This document shows positions 25,394 to 35,066 of a stretch of DNA of 64,000 nt, piece by piece. The position numbers and the translations under genes were made by a program. The stretch is from Brevundimonas bacteroides DSM 4726 (GTDB lineage Bacteria > Pseudomonadota > Alphaproteobacteria > Caulobacterales > Caulobacteraceae). Where the stretch lies: assembly GCF_000701445.1 (NCBI RefSeq), contig NZ_JNIX01000014.1:87101-151100 (forward strand). The letters are read 5' to 3'. Below the pieces are notes generated by a model. It did not search any database, was not told the origin of the DNA, and saw nothing but the letters and a program-made list of their open reading frames with translations. The first letter of the stretch is position 1, and every line of letters starts with the position of its first letter.

Positions 25394-28300
25394 ATGACCG
25401 ACGAGAACGACAAGACCAACGAAGGCCAGGCTCCCACGGGAACCCCGTCCACGACGGGACCGCGCGCGCCGCTGAGCCTGAAGCCGCGCGCGGTGGGCTC
25501 GGTGCCCACCGGCACCGTGCGCCAGAGCTTCAGCCACGGCCGCACCAAGACGGTCGCCGTCGAGATCAAGCGCCGCCCGGGCGCTCCGGCCGGGGGTCAT
25601 CAGCGGCCCCAGGGCTTCGACGTCGCGCGTCCGCGGACCGAGGCTCCGGCCGCGCCGCAGGCCCCGCGTCCCGCCGCGCCGCAACCCGCCGGCGGCCGCC
25701 TGTCCAACGAGGAACAGGAAGCCCGTCGTCGCGCCATCGAACTGGCCACGCGCCAGCAGGCCGAGCGCGCCAAGGCCCAGGCCGAGGAGCAGGCGCGCCG
25801 TGACGCCGCCGCGCGGGAACAGGCCGCCGCCGCCGAGCGCGCCGCCAGCGCCGCCCAGGCCGAAGCCGCCGCCGCCAAGGCCGCCGCCGAAGCGGCCCGC
25901 GCCGAAGCCGCCAAGCTGGGCGCCGCGGCCCCCGCCAGGCCCGCGCCCAAGCCGGCCGCGCCCGCTCCGGCCCCGGCCGCCGCCGCGCCGACCCCTGCCC
26001 CGGCTCCGACGCCTGCTCCGGCGGCGCCCGCGCGTCCGGCTCCGCCCGCTCGCCCCGTCGTCAACTTCGGCCAGCGCGTGCCCAAGGCCCCGACGCCGGG
26101 CCGCACGCCGGCTCCGGGTTTCGGCGGCCGCTCGGCCCGCGAGGAAGCCATGGGCGGTGGCGAACGGTCCTATTCAGACCGGCCCCAGACCGCGCGTCCG
26201 CCTTCGGCCCGTCCCGGCGGCGCGCCCGGTCGCCCCGCCGAGCCCGTCCGCTACTCCGCGCTGAACCCGCGTCCGGCCCCCGGCGCCGCCCGTCCCGGCG
26301 CGGCCCGCACCGGTCCCGGCGGCCGTCCGGCCCCGAACGCGCCGCCGGCGGAGCCCAATGTGCTGCGTCCCAGCCGCGCGCCGGGCGCCGGCTTCGGCCG
26401 TCCCGCCAAGGCCGGTGAGGAGGATCGCGACAAGCGTTTCTCGGACGCCGGTCCGGGCAAGGCCGTCAGCCGCACCCGCGGCGAGCCCAAGCGCCGCGAA
26501 GGCCGTCTGACCATCCAGGCCGTGGCCGGTGGCGACGAGGACGCCGCCGAGCGCATGCGCTCCCTGGCCTCGGTCCGGCGGGCCCGCGAACGCGAGAAGG
26601 AAAAGAGGAAGGGCGGCTCGACCGATACGCCCAACCGTCCGCGCGAGGTCGTCATCCCCGACGTCATCACCGTGCAGGAGCTGTCCAACCGGATGGCCGT
26701 GCGCGGCGTCGACATCATCAAGTTCCTGATGAAGCAGGGTCTGATGATGAAGATCAACGACGTCATCGACACGGACACCGCCGAACTGGTGGCCGACGAA
26801 TACGGCATGACCGTCAAGCGTGTGTCGGAGAGCGACGTCGAGGAAGGCTTCCTGTCCGACGCGGTGGACGACGAGGCGACCACGCCGCGCGCCCCGGTCG
26901 TGGCCATCATGGGCCACGTCGACCACGGCAAGACGTCTCTGCTGGACGCGCTGCGCACCACCGACGTGGCGGCGGGCGAGGCCGGCGGCATCACCCAGCA
27001 TATCGGCGCCTATCAGGTGCGCACGGCCAACGGCGAGGCGGTCACCTTCCTGGACACGCCCGGCCACGCGGCCTTCAGCGCCATGCGGACGCGCGGCGCC
27101 AACGTCACCGACATCGTGGTCCTGGTGGTCGCGGCCGACGACGGGGTCATGCCCCAGACGATCGAGTCGATTTCGCACGCCAAGGCGGCGGGGGCTCCGA
27201 TCATCGTGGCGGTCAACAAGATCGACAAGCCCGAGGCCGATCCGCAGCGTGTCGTCAACGAACTGCTGCAGTACGAGGTCATCTCCGAGGCGCTCGGCGG
27301 CGACACCCAGATCGTGGAGGTCTCGGCCAAGGCCCGGACCAACCTCGATGGCCTGATCGAGGCCATCCTGCTGCAGGCCGAGGTCATGGACCTGAAGGCC
27401 GATCCCGAGCGTTCGGCCGAGGGCGTGGTCATCGAGGCCAAGCTGGACAAGGGCCGCGGCCCGGTCGCCACCGTCCTGGTCAAGCGCGGCACGCTGAAGC
27501 GCGGCGACATCGTCGTGGCCGGCTCCTCGTGGGGCAAGGTTCGCGCCCTGCTGAACGAGCGCAACGAACAGCTCAAGGACGCCGGGCCCTCGGTTCCGGT
27601 CGAGATCCTGGGACTGGACGAGGCGCCCTCGCCCGGCGACATCTTCGCCACCGTGGACAGCGAGGCCCGCGCCCGCGAGCTGACCGAGTTCCGCGCCCGC
27701 CAGAAGCGCGAGAAGGCCACGGGCGGCATCAATCAGGTGTCGCTGGTCGACATGATGTCCAAGCTCGGTTCCAAGAAGATCTCGGAGCTGCCGGTCGTCA
27801 TCAAGTCCGACGTCCAGGGCTCGGGCGAGGCCATCTCCGGCTCGCTGGAGAAGATGGGCAATGACGAGGTCCGCGCCCGCGTCGTCTATTCCGGCGCCGG
27901 CGGCATCACCGAATCCGACGTCCAGCTGGCCAAGTCGGCGGGCGCTCCGATCCTGGGCTTCAACGTCCGCGCGTCGAAACAGGCCCGCGACCTCGCCGAC
28001 CGCGAGGGCGTGGAGATCCGCTACTACGCGATCATCTACGACCTGCTGGACGACATGAAGGGCGTGCTCTCGGGCATGCTGGCCCCGCTCCAGCGCGAGA
28101 CCTTCCTGGGCAACGCCCAGGTGCTTCAGATCTTCGACATCTCCAAGACCGGCAAGATCGCCGGCTGCCGGGTGTCCGAAGGCGTGGTCCGCAAGGGCGC
28201 CAAGGTCCGGATCATCCGCGACGACGTCGTGGTGCTGGAGCTGGGCACGCTCGCCACGCTCAAGCGCTTCAAGGACGAGGTCAACGAGGTCCCGTCGGGC

Positions 28301-28396
28301 CAGGAGTGCGGCATGCACTTCCAGGGCTTCCAGGACATCAAGGTCGGCGACTACATCGAGTGCTTCACGGTCGAGGAAGTGAAGCGGAGCCTTTAA
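25394..28396 (+). CDS. infB: Translation initiation factor IF-2
   Basis: IF-2 is the GTPase that places initiator fMet-tRNA in the P site and promotes subunit joining. The 1000-residue protein begins with the alphaproteobacterial IF-2 N-terminal segment, then a long Ala/Pro/Arg-rich linker (about 60-370), an IF2-N domain (about 420-480), the G domain with G1 motif GHVDHGKT (507-514), DTPGHAAF and NKIDKP, and the C-terminal domains II-IV that bind the initiator tRNA. The low-complexity linker explains the strong shadow frames on both strands here. It follows the YlxR gene by about 120 bases. Confidence 0.97.
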   Translation: MTDENDKTNEGQAPTGTPSTTGPRAPLSLKPRAVGSVPTGTVRQSFSHGRTKTVAVEIKRRPGAPAGGHQRPQGFDVARPRTEAPAAPQAPRPAAPQPAGGRLSNEEQEARRRAIELATRQQAERAKAQAEEQARRDAAAREQAAAAERAASAAQAEAAAAKAAAEAARAEAAKLGAAAPARPAPKPAAPAPAPAAAAPTPAPAPTPAPAAPARPAPPARPVVNFGQRVPKAPTPGRTPAPGFGGRSAREEAMGGGERSYSDRPQTARPPSARPGGAPGRPAEPVRYSALNPRPAPGAARPGAARTGPGGRPAPNAPPAEPNVLRPSRAPGAGFGRPAKAGEEDRDKRFSDAGPGKAVSRTRGEPKRREGRLTIQAVAGGDEDAAERMRSLASVRRAREREKEKRKGGSTDTPNRPREVVIPDVITVQELSNRMAVRGVDIIKFLMKQGLMMKINDVIDTDTAELVADEYGMTVKRVSESDVEEGFLSDAVDDEATTPRAPVVAIMGHVDHGKTSLLDALRTTDVAAGEAGGITQHIGAYQVRTANGEAVTFLDTPGHAAFSAMRTRGANVTDIVVLVVAADDGVMPQTIESISHAKAAGAPIIVAVNKIDKPEADPQRVVNELLQYEVISEALGGDTQIVEVSAKARTNLDGLIEAILLQAEVMDLKADPERSAEGVVIEAKLDKGRGPVATVLVKRGTLKRGDIVVAGSSWGKVRALLNERNEQLKDAGPSVPVEILGLDEAPSPGDIFATVDSEARARELTEFRARQKREKATGGINQVSLVDMMSKLGSKKISELPVVIKSDVQGSGEAISGSLEKMGNDEVRARVVYSGAGGITESDVQLAKSAGAPILGFNVRASKQARDLADREGVEIRYYAIIYDLLDDMKGVLSGMLAPLQRETFLGNAQVLQIFDISKTGKIAGCRVSEGVVRKGAKVRIIRDDVVVLELGTLATLKRFKDEVNEVPSGQECGMHFQGFQDIKVGDYIECFTVEEVKRSL

Positions 28397-28415
28397 GCAT
28401 GGCGCTGCGCGCCGG

Positions 28416-28452
28416 GCGCTAACGCTCGGCTCGCGGAGCCTCGCTGCTTGAG
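28416..28452 (+). repeat. Dispersed palindromic repeat, copy A
   Basis: A 37-base element running from GCGCTAACGCTCGG to CGCTGCTTGAG. Its centre is a short hairpin, GGCTC-GCG-GAGCC. The flanks match copies at 28466, 31651 (minus) and 38751-38905 (minus), while the stem sequence changes with pairing kept. It lies in the gap after infB. Confidence 0.75.
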
Positions 28453-28465
28453 TGCCAGTTTGTCG

Positions 28466-28502
28466 GCGCTACCGCTCGCGACGCGGTCGCTCGCTGCTTG
28501 AG
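28466..28502 (+). repeat. Dispersed palindromic repeat, copy B
   Basis: This copy starts 50 bases after copy A, in the same orientation and with the same 37-base length. The outer sequence is GCGCTACCGCTCGCG to CGCTGCTTGAG, and the central hairpin is GCGAC-GCG-GTCGC. Compared with copy A both sides of the stem have changed together. It matches the tandem units at 38751 on the other strand almost exactly. Confidence 0.75.
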
Positions 28503-28563
28503 CGCCGCTTCGCGCTTGGGTCTTGGCCTCCCTTCCGCCACGGATCGCGGTATCAGTGCTGCG

Positions 28564-29058
28564 ATGCGCCGTCTGATCGTCAGTCTCTGTCTTCTCGCCC
28601 TCGCCGGACCGGCGGCGGCGGACACCCGCCTGCTGGCCTTCGATCCGGCGGATCGGGTGACGCGCGCGCTGACACGCGGCGTGACGCTGGAGGTCGAGCG
28701 CGGGCTGTTCGGGGCGATCAGCGTGCGGCGCATTCTGTCCACCAGCGCGAGGGGCTCGGCCACCATCGCGCGCGGCGGGCCGGACGAGGCGCGCCGGGTC
28801 CTGCCCGACGGGGTTTCCGAAGCCACGGTCTACACCATCCCGCTGGAAGGCGACGGACGGGGCCTCGCCCGCGCCCTCTGCCCCGGCGCGGACCAGACCT
28901 TCCTTGTGCTCGGCCGCGTGCGCGCCGGGCGGCCGATGGCCATGCACGGCGTAGGCCGCTGGCCCGATGGCGCCTATCGCCACTGCGTGACCCTGTCCTA
29001 CCTCTATCGCGGCGAATGGAGCGCCCCGCCCCGCGCCCCGGTCGGCGAGACCCCCTGA
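28564..29058 (+). CDS. Secreted protein of unknown function
   Basis: I do not recognise a family. The 164-residue product from ATG 28564 starts with a clear signal peptide (MRRLIVSLCLLALAGPAAAD, probable cleavage near residue 20-22), followed by a mature part with two cysteines (in RALCPGADQ and YRHCVTLSY). The frame is open to 28498, but this would place extra residues in front of the signal peptide. Its stop overlaps the ATG of the DUF2459 gene (TGATG), so both are co-expressed and likely act in the same envelope compartment. Confidence 0.7.
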   Translation: MRRLIVSLCLLALAGPAAADTRLLAFDPADRVTRALTRGVTLEVERGLFGAISVRRILSTSARGSATIARGGPDEARRVLPDGVSEATVYTIPLEGDGRGLARALCPGADQTFLVLGRVRAGRPMAMHGVGRWPDGAYRHCVTLSYLYRGEWSAPPRAPVGETP

Positions 29059-29729
29059 TGCGTGGCGTGGGGGGCGTCGTCATCGCGGGTCTGCTGGGCC
29101 TGGTCGCCGGGCTCTGGACCTGGACACGGCCTGGGGCCGAGATCGCCTTGGACGCGGGGCCGCCGGTTGTGGTCCACATCCTGAACAACGGCTTCCACAC
29201 CGACCTCGCCGTGCCGCGCGCGGCGCTGGAGGCGCGTGGCGGGCCTCTGGCGCAGGCGTCTCGTTCAGTGGGCGCGGGAGACTGGATCCTGATCGGCTGG
29301 GGCGATGCGAAGTTCTTCACCGACACCTCGCCGATGGAGGGCCGCCTGCTGGACGGCGCGCGGGCCTTCTTCCGGCCGGGCAATGCGTCGGTGGTCATGC
29401 TGGACCCGCACGCGGGCGATCCCACGCGTGGCCTTGCGGCAGAAAAGGTGCGGACGCTGCGCCTGTCGCCAGACGCTTTCGCGGCGATGACCGAACGGGT
29501 GGAGGCCTCGCTCGCGCTTCAGGACGGCCACGCCCGGCTGTCGACGGCTCGACCGGACGCGGGCGCGCACTTCTTCGCCAGCCATGAGCATTTCTGGATG
29601 GGCTACCTCTGCAACAGCTGGACGGCGCGGGTGCTCAACGCCGCCGGTCTCGACATCCGGCCGATGCGCGCCGTCACCGCAGGCGAGGTGGTCGCCACGG
29701 TGGACAGGGATACCAGAGGCCATGCCTAG
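29058..29729 (+). CDS. DUF2459 family envelope protein
   Basis: The 223-residue protein has an N-terminal membrane anchor or signal (about residues 4-25), then the DUF2459 domain beginning VVVHILNNGFHTDLAVP, with GDWILIGWGDAKFF and a C-terminal EHFWMGYLCNSWTARVL. A conserved His, a WGD segment and a Cys-Asn segment suggest a papain-like or NlpC-like fold, but this is inference and the family has no established function that I can name with confidence. It starts at an ATG overlapping the preceding stop and its end overlaps the start of the next small membrane protein. Confidence 0.75.
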   Translation: MRGVGGVVIAGLLGLVAGLWTWTRPGAEIALDAGPPVVVHILNNGFHTDLAVPRAALEARGGPLAQASRSVGAGDWILIGWGDAKFFTDTSPMEGRLLDGARAFFRPGNASVVMLDPHAGDPTRGLAAEKVRTLRLSPDAFAAMTERVEASLALQDGHARLSTARPDAGAHFFASHEHFWMGYLCNSWTARVLNAAGLDIRPMRAVTAGEVVATVDRDTRGHA

Positions 29730-30171
29730 CCCCGCATGGTCCATCAGACGGTCGACTTTCATTTGGACCACACTGCTGGCATCGGCGCTGGGTCCTGTCG
29801 GAGCGGGCCTCACTTTGACCGCCGTAGACATCGCCAAGCAGGGGCAGCTCGAGCTCGTTTTCTCGCTCGTAGGCTATCTTCCCCTTGCTGTTCTTTTTGG
29901 GTTTCTGCCGAGCCTCGCAGGGGTGCTTTGTCTCGGTTGGCCGACGGTCTACGCCTTGCGGAGATCAGGGCGATTGCGCAGACCCACGCTGATTTGGGCC
30001 GGAGCCGGGTGGGGTTGTGGCATAGCAATCCTGCTTGGTCTGTTCGGACCGGCGGACATTGGCCAATACGCCTTCGTTTGGATCATCGCGGGCACCTTTG
30101 CCGCCGTCGGAATGGTCTTGGGGCTCGGCGGGGTTTGGCACGAACTGGACAGCGGTCGTCGCAACGCCTAG
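29722..30171 (+). CDS. Four-segment integral membrane protein, unknown function
   Basis: I do not recognise a family. The 149-residue product from ATG 29722 has four likely membrane segments at about residues 14-36, 47-70, 86-108 and 117-137 and a polar C-terminus. It overlaps the end of the DUF2459 gene by 8 bases. Codon use is less GC-rich than in neighbours (for example several TTT, CTT and GTT codons in 29800-29950), which may point to recent acquisition or relaxed selection. A start in the other open extension (29584) would begin inside the DUF2459 gene and is not favoured. Confidence 0.6.
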   Translation: MPSPAWSIRRSTFIWTTLLASALGPVGAGLTLTAVDIAKQGQLELVFSLVGYLPLAVLFGFLPSLAGVLCLGWPTVYALRRSGRLRRPTLIWAGAGWGCGIAILLGLFGPADIGQYAFVWIIAGTFAAVGMVLGLGGVWHELDSGRRNA

Positions 30172-30231
30172 ACCGCCCGCCTTTCGCTTTTCGAGCCGGG
30201 TCCGATCCCCGACGGCGAACTGGATGACGTC

Positions 30232-30681
30232 ATGAGCAACCGCAAACCCAAGTCGAAATCCACCGCCGGGCTGGTCAGCCAGCGCCAGCTTCGCGCGTCG
30301 GAGATGATCCGCCACGCCCTGGTCGAGGTGATGCGCGAGAACGAGATCCGCGATCCGGCCCTGATCGGGGTTTCGGTGACGGTGACCGAGGTGCGTCTGT
30401 CGCCCGACCTCAAGCACGCGACCTGTTTCGTCGAGCCCCTGGGCGCCGGGATCGAGACCTCGGACACGGCGGGCCACATCGACGAGATCGTGAAGGCTCT
30501 GAACGTCCACGCGAAGTTCCTGCGCGGAGCCTTGGGTCGGCATATCGACATGCGCTTCACCCCCGATCTCCGTTTCCGCCACGACGAGAGCTTCGCCGCC
30601 GCCGAGCGCCTGAACCGGCTGCTGGACGACCCGCGCGTCCGCGCCGACCTCGATCCTCGGGTCGAAGATGACGACGCCTGA
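30232..30681 (+). CDS. rbfA: Ribosome-binding factor A
   Basis: RbfA binds the 5' end of 16S rRNA helix 1 during 30S maturation and cold adaptation. The 149-residue protein has the KH-like fold segments SQRQLRASEMIRHALVEVM and VTVTEVRLSPDLKHATCFV, and HIDMRFTPDLRFRHDESF. The C-terminus is acidic. Its TGA overlaps the truB ATG (TGATG). In most relatives it follows infB directly; here three other genes intervene. Confidence 0.94.
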   Translation: MSNRKPKSKSTAGLVSQRQLRASEMIRHALVEVMRENEIRDPALIGVSVTVTEVRLSPDLKHATCFVEPLGAGIETSDTAGHIDEIVKALNVHAKFLRGALGRHIDMRFTPDLRFRHDESFAAAERLNRLLDDPRVRADLDPRVEDDDA

Positions 30682-31613
30682 TGGGCCGCAGGAAGAAGGG
30701 CAACCCCGTCCACGGCTGGGTCTGCCTCGACAAGCCGCTGGAGATGGGCTCGACCGAGGCCGTGACGAAGGTCCGTCGCCTGTTCGATGCGCAGAAGGCC
30801 GGGCATGCGGGCACGCTCGATCCCCTGGCTACCGGCATCCTGCCCATCGCGCTGGGCGAAGCGACCAAGACCGTCCCGTTCCTGATGGACGCCCAGAAGG
30901 TCTATCGCTTCACCGTCAACTGGGGCGTCTCGACCGACAGCGTGGACCGCGAGGGCGAGATCGTCGCCCGCTCTGACGTCCGGCCATCGGTCGAGGCGGT
31001 GAAGGCCGCGCTCCCGGCCTTCGTCGGCGAGATCGACCAGACCCCGCCGCGCTTCTCGGCCATCAAGGTCGACGGACAGCGCGCCTACGACCTGGCCCGC
31101 GACGGCGCCGACTTCGAGCTGGAGAGCCGACGCGTGGTCATCCACGAGGCGGACGTCACCGATGCGCCGGACAACGACCACGTCGAGATCACCATCCGCA
31201 CCGGCAAGGGCGTCTATGTCCGGTCGCTGGCCCGCGATCTGGCGCTGGCGCTCGGGGCCGAGGGGCATGTTTCGGCTCTGCGGCGCGAGCGGGTGGGGCC
31301 GTTCTCGACCGAAAACGCCGTGTCGCTGGATTTCCTGACCGATCTGGTGCATAGGGACGCCGCCTTTGAGGGCTTGCTGCCCGTCTCGACCGCCCTGGAC
31401 GACATCCCGGAGCTGGCCGTGACGGACCAGGATGCCTTCTCGCTTCGGCAGGGACGGCCGATCGTTCTGCTCCCCCGACAGGTCGAAACCCTGAAGAGCC
31501 GCCTCGCTGGCGGGTCTCGCACCGTTTCCACCTTTCAGGGCCAGACGCTGGTCGCCCTCTGTCAGTTGCGGGCCGGTCGGCTCGAACCCGACCGCGTTTT
31601 CAACCTGTCCTGA
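30681..31613 (+). CDS. truB: tRNA pseudouridine(55) synthase
   Basis: TruB converts U55 in the T loop of tRNAs to pseudouridine. The 310-residue protein has GWVCLDKPLEMGSTEAV, the catalytic segment AGTLDPLATGIL with Asp47, and the C-terminal TruB/PUA-like part (from about 240) with RQGRPIVL. Length and motifs are normal. It is coupled to rbfA upstream. A hairpin (TCCCTTC / GAAGGGA, about 31619-31639) and a repeat copy follow before rpsO. Confidence 0.95.
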   Translation: MGRRKKGNPVHGWVCLDKPLEMGSTEAVTKVRRLFDAQKAGHAGTLDPLATGILPIALGEATKTVPFLMDAQKVYRFTVNWGVSTDSVDREGEIVARSDVRPSVEAVKAALPAFVGEIDQTPPRFSAIKVDGQRAYDLARDGADFELESRRVVIHEADVTDAPDNDHVEITIRTGKGVYVRSLARDLALALGAEGHVSALRRERVGPFSTENAVSLDFLTDLVHRDAAFEGLLPVSTALDDIPELAVTDQDAFSLRQGRPIVLLPRQVETLKSRLAGGSRTVSTFQGQTLVALCQLRAGRLEPDRVFNLS

Positions 31614-31650
31614 CCCATCCCTTCGGGGCCGGAAGGGACACTTCCCCGCC

Positions 31651-31685
31651 CTCAAGCAGCGAGGCCTCGCAGGCCGAGCGCTAGG
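31651..31685 (-). repeat. Dispersed palindromic repeat, copy C
   Basis: Read on the minus strand this is CCTAGCGCTCGG...CGCTGCTTGAG, with central hairpin GGCCT-GCG-AGGCC. It is the third variant of the same stem with pairing kept. It lies between truB and rpsO, ending about 20 bases before the rpsO start, so it would be in the 5' leader of any transcript starting upstream of rpsO. Confidence 0.72.
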
Positions 31686-31705
31686 GCACAGAAAGGAAGC
31701 TGCGG

Positions 31706-31975
31706 ATGTCGATCACTGCTGAACGCAAGGCCGAGGTCATTGCGGACAACGCCCGCTCGTCGGGCGACACTGGCTCGGCCGAGGTCCAGGTCGCGATCCT
31801 GTCGGAGCGCATCGCCAACCTGACCGAGCACTTCAAGACCCACAAGAAGGACAACCACAGCCGCCGGGGCCTGCTCAAGCTGGTCTCGCAGCGTCGTCGC
31901 CTTCTCGACCACCTGGCCAAGACCGACAAGGACCGCTACGGCGCCCTCGTCGCCAAGCTGGGCCTGCGCCGCTAA
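31706..31975 (+). CDS. rpsO: 30S ribosomal protein S15
   Basis: S15 binds the three-way junction of the central domain of 16S rRNA early in 30S assembly. The 89-residue protein carries the family segments [17 protein letters not shown] and [27 protein letters not shown] lies 6-10 bases upstream of the ATG. It is followed by an intrinsic terminator at 32001 and then by pnp, the usual rpsO-pnp order. Confidence 0.97.
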   Translation: MSITAERKAEVIADNARSSGDTGSAEVQVAILSERIANLTEHFKTHKKDNHSRRGLLKLVSQRRRLLDHLAKTDKDRYGALVAKLGLRR

Positions 31976-32000
31976 GCGCGGGCTGCGCGGAACAGATCAC

Positions 32001-32030
32001 GAGGCGCGGGTTCACGCCCGCGCCTCTTTC
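32001..32030 (+). terminator. Intrinsic terminator between rpsO and pnp
   Basis: A perfect 10-bp stem (GAGGCGCGGG with CCCGCGCCTC) encloses the loop TTCACG and is followed by TTTCCGC. The tail is short in T residues, so readthrough into pnp is likely, as in E. coli where the rpsO terminator is partly read through. Confidence 0.75.
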
Positions 32031-32272
32031 CGCATATGAAGACCGGTGCGCCGCCGGACGTTCGGCGCAACGACCCGATCCGATGCCCGAGGGCGCGTGG
32101 TCCGGTCCAGACTACTGACGCGAGGGCTCCATAGCGGTCCTCATCACACCCGGACCGATCGCCATGGGGCGGCCGGCCCACGGATCGAAGGACGAGAAAG
32201 GCCCGACGCTCCACCCCCTGACGGGACGCCCGCCCGGAATCCGCCGCGCGGGGCACGAAAGACAAAACGACT
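32031..32272 (+). other. pnp leader region with potential paired segments
   Basis: The gene-free stretch between rpsO and pnp (31976-32272) holds the terminator at 32001 and then about 240 bases with two possible stems: TGCGCCG (32047-32053) with CGGCGCA (32063-32069), and GGTCCGG (32099-32105) with CCGGACC (32150-32156). In E. coli the pnp leader folds into an RNase III target through which PNPase controls its own mRNA. A similar mechanism here is possible but only inferred. No promoter was clear. Confidence 0.4.
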
Positions 32273-34519
32273 ATGTTCGACATCAAACGCAAGACGATCG
32301 ACTGGGCCGGCCGGCCCCTGACCCTGGAGACGGGCCGCATCGCCCGCCAGGCCGACGGCGCGGTCCTGGCCACCTATGGCGAGACCGTGGTTCTGGCCAC
32401 CGTCGTCTATGGCCGCGCGCCCAAGCCCGGCATGGATTTCTTCCCCCTGACCGTGAACTATCAGGAAAAAACCTTCGCCGCGGGCAAGATCCCCGGAGGC
32501 TACTTCAAGCGTGAAGGCCGTCCGACCGAGAAGGAAACCCTGGTCAGCCGCCTGATCGACCGCCCGATCCGCCCCCTGTTCGTCAAGGGCTTCAAGAACG
32601 AGACCCAGGTCGTCGTCACCGTGCTGCAGCACGACCTGGAGAACGACCCCGACGTCGTCGCCATGGTCGCGACCTCCGCCGCCCTGACGATCTCGGGCGT
32701 GCCCTTCATGGGCCCGATCGCGGGCGCCCGCGTCGGCTATATCGACGGCGAGCTGGTGCTGAACCCGACCATCGACCAGATGGAATCCTCGGCGCTGGAT
32801 CTGGTCGTCGCCGGCACCGCCGACGCCCTGATGATGGTGGAATCCGAGGCCAAGGAACTGTCGGAAGACACCTTCCTGGACGCCCTGATGTTCGCCCATC
32901 GCGGCATGCAGCCGGTGATCGAGGCCATCATCGAACTGGCCGAGCACGCCGCCAAGGATCCCTTCGACTTCCAGGCCGAGGACCACTCCGACGTCGTCGC
33001 CTCGATCAAGAAGCTGGTCGGCGAGGACATCAAGGCCGCCTACACCCACGTCACCAAGCACGAGCGTCACAACGCCGTCGGCGCCGCCAAGAAGAAGGCC
33101 GCCGAGGCCCTGGTGAAGACCGATGAGAACCCGGACGGCGTCGAGCCGGCCAAGTTCGGCGCCGCCTTCAAGGAGTGCGAGGCCGAGGTCCTGCGTCGCG
33201 ACATCATCGAGAACGCTCATCGCGTCGACGGCCGCGCCTTGGACAAGGTCCGTCCGATCGTCTCGGAAGTCGGCGTCTTCCCGCGCACCCACGGCTCGGC
33301 CCTGTTCACCCGCGGTGAAACCCAGGCCATCGTGGTCGCCACGCTGGGCACCGGCGACGACGAGCAGTACATCGACGCCCTGACCGGGACGTACAAGGAG
33401 AAGTTCCTCCTGCACTACAACTTCCCTCCCTATTCGGTCGGCGAGACCGGCCGGATGGGCGGCGCGGGCCGTCGGGAAATCGGTCACGGCAAGCTGGCCT
33501 GGCGGGCGATCCGTCCGATGCTGCCCAGCCATGACGAGTTCCCCTACACCATCCGCCTGGTCTCGGAGATCACCGAGTCGAACGGCTCGTCCTCCATGGC
33601 CACGGTCTGCGGATCGTCGCTGGCCCTGATGGACGCGGGCGTGCCGCTGAAGAAGCCGGTCTCGGGCATCGCCATGGGCCTGATCCTGGAGCCGTCGGGC
33701 GAGTTCGCCATCCTGTCGGACATCCTGGGCGACGAGGATCACCTCGGCGACATGGACTTCAAGGTCGCCGGCACGCGTGACGGCATCACCTCGCTGCAGA
33801 TGGACATCAAGGTCGCCGGCATCACCGAGGAAATCATGCGCAAGGCCATCGCCCAGGCGTCGGCCGGCCGCCTGCACATCCTCGACGAGATGGACAAGGC
33901 CATCGACGGCGCCCGCACCGAGCTGGGCGAGTTCGCGCCCAAGATCGAGACCATCAAGGTCCCGGTCGACAAGATCCGCGACATCATCGGCACGGGCGGC
34001 AAGATCATCCGCGAGATCGTCGAAAAGACCGGCGCCAAGATCAACATCGAGGACGACGGCTCGGTGAAGATCGCCGCCTCCGAGCAGGAGAAGATCGACG
34101 CCGCCAAGAACTGGATCAGCTCGATCGTGTCCGAGCCCGAGCCCGGCATGATCTACTCCGGCAAGGTCGTGAAGGTCGTCGACTTCGGCGCCTTCGTGAA
34201 CTTCTTCGGCGCCAAGGACGGCCTGGTGCACGTCAGCCAGATCAGCCTGGAACGCGTCGCCAATCCGGCCGACGTCCTGTCCGAGGGCCAGGAGGTCAAG
34301 GTCAAGTTCCTGGGCTTCGACGACCGCGGCAAGACCAAGCTGTCGATGAAGGTCGTCGATCAGGAAACCGGCGAGGACATCACCGACAAGATCAACGCCG
34401 AACGCGCCGAACGCGGCGAGCCGCCTCTCACCGAAGACACCGGCGGTGGCCGTCCCAAGCGGGATGGCGACGGCGGCGGTCGCGGTGGCGGCGATCGCGG
34501 CCGGCGTCGCCGGGACTAA
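32273..34519 (+). CDS. pnp: Polynucleotide phosphorylase
   Basis: PNPase degrades RNA 3' to 5' using phosphate and is a core part of the degradosome. The 748-residue protein has two RNase PH domains (about 12-230 and 320-545, with the active copy containing [19 protein letters not shown]), a KH domain (about 555-610, [20 protein letters not shown]) and an S1 domain (about 622-695, [19 protein letters not shown]). The Gly/Arg/Asp-rich C-terminal tail is common in alphaproteobacteria, where it may contact RNase E. A terminator follows at 34546. Confidence 0.97.
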   Translation: MFDIKRKTIDWAGRPLTLETGRIARQADGAVLATYGETVVLATVVYGRAPKPGMDFFPLTVNYQEKTFAAGKIPGGYFKREGRPTEKETLVSRLIDRPIRPLFVKGFKNETQVVVTVLQHDLENDPDVVAMVATSAALTISGVPFMGPIAGARVGYIDGELVLNPTIDQMESSALDLVVAGTADALMMVESEAKELSEDTFLDALMFAHRGMQPVIEAIIELAEHAAKDPFDFQAEDHSDVVASIKKLVGEDIKAAYTHVTKHERHNAVGAAKKKAAEALVKTDENPDGVEPAKFGAAFKECEAEVLRRDIIENAHRVDGRALDKVRPIVSEVGVFPRTHGSALFTRGETQAIVVATLGTGDDEQYIDALTGTYKEKFLLHYNFPPYSVGETGRMGGAGRREIGHGKLAWRAIRPMLPSHDEFPYTIRLVSEITESNGSSSMATVCGSSLALMDAGVPLKKPVSGIAMGLILEPSGEFAILSDILGDEDHLGDMDFKVAGTRDGITSLQMDIKVAGITEEIMRKAIAQASAGRLHILDEMDKAIDGARTELGEFAPKIETIKVPVDKIRDIIGTGGKIIREIVEKTGAKINIEDDGSVKIAASEQEKIDAAKNWISSIVSEPEPGMIYSGKVVKVVDFGAFVNFFGAKDGLVHVSQISLERVANPADVLSEGQEVKVKFLGFDDRGKTKLSMKVVDQETGEDITDKINAERAERGEPPLTEDTGGGRPKRDGDGGGRGGGDRGRRRRD

Positions 34520-34545
34520 GGTCCCGCGTCCTCGCTGAAATGAAG

Positions 34546-34582
34546 AAGGCCCCGCTGGCGACAGCGGGGCCTTTGCCGTTTC
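34546..34582 (+). terminator. Terminator after pnp, likely bidirectional
   Basis: A perfect 12-bp stem (34546-34557 with 34562-34573) closes a GCGA tetraloop; on the plus strand it is followed by TGCCGTTTCT, and on the minus strand by CTTCATTT. It lies between the convergent pnp and lipoprotein genes. Confidence 0.8.
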
Positions 34583-34607
34583 TCCCTCCCCCGCTGGGGG
34601 AGGGAGA
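34581..34607. repeat. Perfect 12-bp GC-rich hairpin
   Basis: TCTCCCTCCCCC (34581-34592) pairs completely with GGGGGAGGGAGA (34596-34607) around a GCT loop. It directly follows the pnp terminator and resembles the CTCCCCCGC hairpin at 41526 between dnaK and dnaJ, so both may belong to one intergenic hairpin family. Confidence 0.65.
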
Positions 34608-34616
34608 GATCTCTGC

Positions 34617-35003
34617 CTAGGCCGCGCACTCCGCCGGCTTTTGCTCTCCCTCGCCGTATTGTCCGCATGCCCGGTCGATCTCGCCCTGGATCATCTCGCA
34701 GGGGTTCAGGGCGTTGCACGGCGGCCGGGTCGCCGGGCTGACGGCGATGCAGCGGGCGACGAGGCGGGCGGAGGCCACCTCGCCGATCTCCTCGCGGCAG
34801 TTGGCGGGGGTCGCGGAGGCAGGCTCGACGTCAGCGGGCGCCTCCTCCTGCGGAGGGGCGTCGTCGGGCATCATGGCGGGAGGCGCGGCGACGGGGACGG
34901 CCTCCGTCGCCGGGGCCTCGGTCGGCTCGGCGGGCTCAGACCCGCCGCAGGCGGCGAGCGACAAGGCGGCGATCAGGGCGAGGGACAAGCGGACGCGAGG
35001 CAT
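34617..35003 (-). CDS. Small cysteine-rich lipoprotein of unknown function
   Basis: I do not recognise a family. The 128-residue protein has a clear lipoprotein signal, MPRVRLSLALIAALSLAAC, with lipobox LAAC and lipidated Cys19, an acidic Pro/Ala/Glu-rich tether (about 23-65), and a C-terminal domain with six cysteines (in ANCREE, ARCIAV, PPCNAL, NPCEMI, RACGQY, AECAA), which would form disulfides in the periplasm. It is read towards pnp and follows rph by 63 bases on the same strand, so the two may share a transcript. Confidence 0.75.
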   Translation of the reverse strand: MPRVRLSLALIAALSLAACGGSEPAEPTEAPATEAVPVAAPPAMMPDDAPPQEEAPADVEPASATPANCREEIGEVASARLVARCIAVSPATRPPCNALNPCEMIQGEIDRACGQYGEGEQKPAECAA

Positions 35004-35066
35004 GGCGGGCTCTCCGGGCGATCGAGGCCCGGACGATGCGCCGCTTCGGTCAGGCTGGGAAGCCCG

